NCBI GenBank assembly: GCA_045545435.1
Contig: JAZQAV010000114.1
Location: 1-7,675 of the forward strand
Length of the DNA stretch: 7,675 nucleotides
Direction: 5' to 3'
Origin: UMGS1502 sp045545435
GTDB lineage: Bacteria; Actinomycetota; Coriobacteriia; Coriobacteriales; Eggerthellaceae
This document shows positions 6,510 to 7,675 of this stretch, in pieces. The translations under genes and the position numbers were made by a program. Numbering within the stretch: the first letter of the stretch is position 1; every line of letters begins with the position of its first letter. The notes under the pieces are model-generated. The model searched no databases. It was given only the letters and a program-made list of their open reading frames with translations, and had not been told where the DNA came from.

Positions 6510-7175
6510 TCAGCTTTGCTGATAATCGATGGTGGACAACCCATCCGCAAATACTTTTAACGCCACCGGATCGATAATGTAAAGTGTTTTACCTCGATAG
6601 GAGATAAGACCCTCTTCGCCAAACGCGCGAATAATCTTACCCACGGTTATTCGATGCATGCCAAGTTCTCGACCCATTCCCGACATGTTCAGGTGGCCGT
6701 TGAAAACCACTCCGTCGCTTACTTTGCTCGAATGCTCCAACAAATACGAAGCGATGCGCGAAGGAGCCAGCCCTTTTAGTTTTGCCTGGAAGTTTTCGTT
6801 TAGTTCGTTATAACTTCTCAGTGCAAGACCCACCAAATCGTGCAGAACATCCGGATGCTCATCGAGGAATTCGCGAAACTGATTCTCACGAATCACATGG
6901 CACACGCATTTGGTCTTAGCGATGAAATTGGTTCGGTGAACCTGATTGTCCGTATAAAACGTGAGAGCTCCCAGCAAACAAGAGGCGGAACCATCTGCCC
7001 GTCTTTCCCCATAGGTAATCTCGTCGCCACGTGGCGAGTAGATGTTGCGCACGCACGTCCCACTCGTTAAGTAGTACACGCAAGCAGCTTTTTCGCCCTG
7101 ACGAATGATGAAATCGCCTTTGCAGTACTCGCGTTTTGGAAACGTACGCAACACCGCAACAGTATTCTTATCCAT
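6510..7175 (-). CDS. CRP/FNR-family transcriptional regulator
   Basis: A complete 221-residue regulator with an N-terminal cyclic-nucleotide-binding-like beta barrel (about 12-115), a long dimer helix (about 105-135) and a C-terminal winged helix-turn-helix (about 136-205). The barrel shows KGDFIIRQGEKAACVYYLTSG (split here as residues 19-39), the usual family opening. The HTH includes LNMSGMGRELGMHRITVGKI (162-181) followed by the wing ISYRGKTLYIID. Aligned with E. coli CRP, R180 and the GxV frame are kept (R175, V178), but E181 is I176 and R185 is K180. The N-terminal cysteine cluster of FNR is absent; six scattered cysteines (18, 32, 41, 66, 90, 92) could sense redox but no motif supports it. 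The ATG at 7173-7175 has AAGGA 8 bases upstream. It is divergent from the sulfotransferase-like gene, a layout typical of a regulator and its target. Effector unknown. Confidence 0.9.
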   Translation of the reverse strand: MDKNTVAVLRTFPKREYCKGDFIIRQGEKAACVYYLTSGTCVRNIYSPRGDEITYGERRADGSASCLLGALTFYTDNQVHRTNFIAKTKCVCHVIRENQFREFLDEHPDVLHDLVGLALRSYNELNENFQAKLKGLAPSRIASYLLEHSSKVSDGVVFNGHLNMSGMGRELGMHRITVGKIIRAFGEEGLISYRGKTLYIIDPVALKVFADGLSTIDYQQS

Positions 7176-7405
7176 AGCATCGTTCCTTCAGGGACCGCAG
7201 AACCGAAAGACCTTACGCCTATCGTTTTCAAATGAAGAGTAGCACATTTTTCAAAAGCGACTCTAAAAACTGAAGCTTAAGCAACAGTAACGCTTGGCTT
7301 TCAATTCGTACTATACAGCCAACGGGATAAAGTTCGAACAGTCAATTAAAATCCCCAGCTTATCAGGCGTAATCCTTGTAACCTCAATGCGAACAGGAGA
7401 AAACC
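7176..7405. promoter_or_regulatory. Divergent control region between regulator and sulfotransferase-like gene
   Basis: This 230-base AT-richer gap must hold promoters for both neighbours, though I find no convincing -35/-10 pair on either strand. Structures seen are two direct copies of TTTTCAAA at 7225-7232 and 7248-7255, 23 bases apart (about two helical turns), an inverted pair TTGGCT (7294-7299) / AGCCAA (7317-7322) around 17 bases, and short palindromes GCTTAAGC and GTTCGAAC. A GGAGA ribosome-binding site (7396-7400) serves the rightward gene. Any of the repeats could bind the adjacent regulator; this is inference. Confidence 0.4.
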
Positions 7406-7675
7406 ATGCCTCAGTCAGTAAACCTCACCGGAACCCTTATCTACAACCCAGAAAAATGCTGGAACGGCTACACACTGCTCCCGTGCAGCACCGTTCATTC
7501 CGGCAAGGGCGCCGTACTCATTGACATGAACGGCAACGTCGGAAGCCCGACGCTCAACTTCGACACAACAAGCGACGGCGTTCTTCCGTATGACCTCAGT
7601 CTTGTAACGGGCAGTGAGTCGATCTACGCTGTCACGCTCAACCTCAAAACGCTCGACAAATACGGCATAAGTCGG
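7406..7675 (+). CDS. Possible aryl-sulfate sulfotransferase, N-terminal part only (cut by window edge)
   Basis: Ninety codons are visible and the frame is open at the right edge. Residues 9-46, with LIYNPEKCWNGYTL (11-24) and GAVLIDMNGNV (35-45), resemble the opening of the aryl-sulfate sulfotransferase family found in Coriobacteriia, enzymes that move sulfate between phenolic compounds. After residue 46 the usual tryptophan-containing turn and proline/glycine-rich MLPGG-like block do not appear. Instead there is a stretch (SPTLNFDTTSDGVLPYDLSL and onward) that I do not recognise. The other two forward frames are stopped or shadow-like there, so this is not an obvious frameshift. The catalytic histidines of the family would lie outside the window. 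No signal peptide is visible. The ATG is supported by GGAGA 5 bases upstream. It may be a divergent member, a domain variant, or a protein that shares only the first repeat; the family call is tentative. Confidence 0.5.
   Translation, partial: MPQSVNLTGTLIYNPEKCWNGYTLLPCSTVHSGKGAVLIDMNGNVGSPTLNFDTTSDGVLPYDLSLVTGSESIYAVTLNLKTLDKYGISR

Noticed and set aside
7294..7524. Plus-strand open frame of 76 codons before and across the sulfotransferase-like start
   Set aside because: TTG start without a ribosome-binding site; its second half is a shadow of the frame from 7406, which has the ribosome-binding site and family-like residues.
1..7675. CRISPR arrays, insertion sequences, tRNA or rRNA genes, origin sequences
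   Set aside because: No regularly spaced repeats, transposase motifs, cloverleaf sequences or rRNA-like stretches were seen on reading both strands.

Overview
The window reads as part of a bacterial chromosome of moderate GC content. The gene set points to the class Coriobacteriia, most likely an Eggerthellaceae relative: a histidine operon led by a HisZ-HisG fusion, a CRP/FNR-family regulator, and the start of a gene whose first residues resemble the cytoplasmic-looking aryl-sulfate sulfotransferases common in that group. This placement is inferred from gene content and was not tested by a search.

Positions 1-4722, minus strand: the first part of a histidine biosynthesis operon. In transcription order it holds hisZG (a fused regulatory subunit and short-form ATP phosphoribosyltransferase), hisD, hisC and hisB, which runs off the left edge. 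Together they cover the committed first step (PRPP plus ATP), the imidazoleglycerol-phosphate dehydration, the aminotransfer, and the final two oxidations to histidine. hisD to hisB are packed tightly. Between hisZG and hisD there is a gap of 78 bases that holds a strong stem-loop. Upstream of hisZG (4723-4983) lie a leader with two hairpins, a consensus -10 box, and a second promoter-like site overlapped by a 24-base imperfect palindrome.

Positions 4984-5862: a nitroreductase-family gene on the minus strand with a clear intrinsic terminator at 4984-5008 and an extended -10 promoter at 5807-5815. It is divergent, across 82 bases, from a plus-strand GNAT acetyltransferase gene (5863-6360).

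Positions 6361-6509: a convergent gap rich in short hairpins and without a gene.

Positions 6510-7675: a CRP/FNR-family regulator gene (minus), divergent across 230 bases from a plus-strand gene cut by the right edge. That gene begins like an aryl-sulfate sulfotransferase, but after about 45 residues I no longer recognise the family pattern. The divergent layout suggests the regulator may control it.

Most of the window is ordinary metabolism. I found no CRISPR array, mobile element, tRNA or rRNA, and no convincing new multi-gene system. The points most worth checking are the HisZ-HisG fusion, the altered DNA-recognition helix of the CRP/FNR protein, the odd sulfotransferase-like gene beside it, and the palindrome upstream of the his operon.
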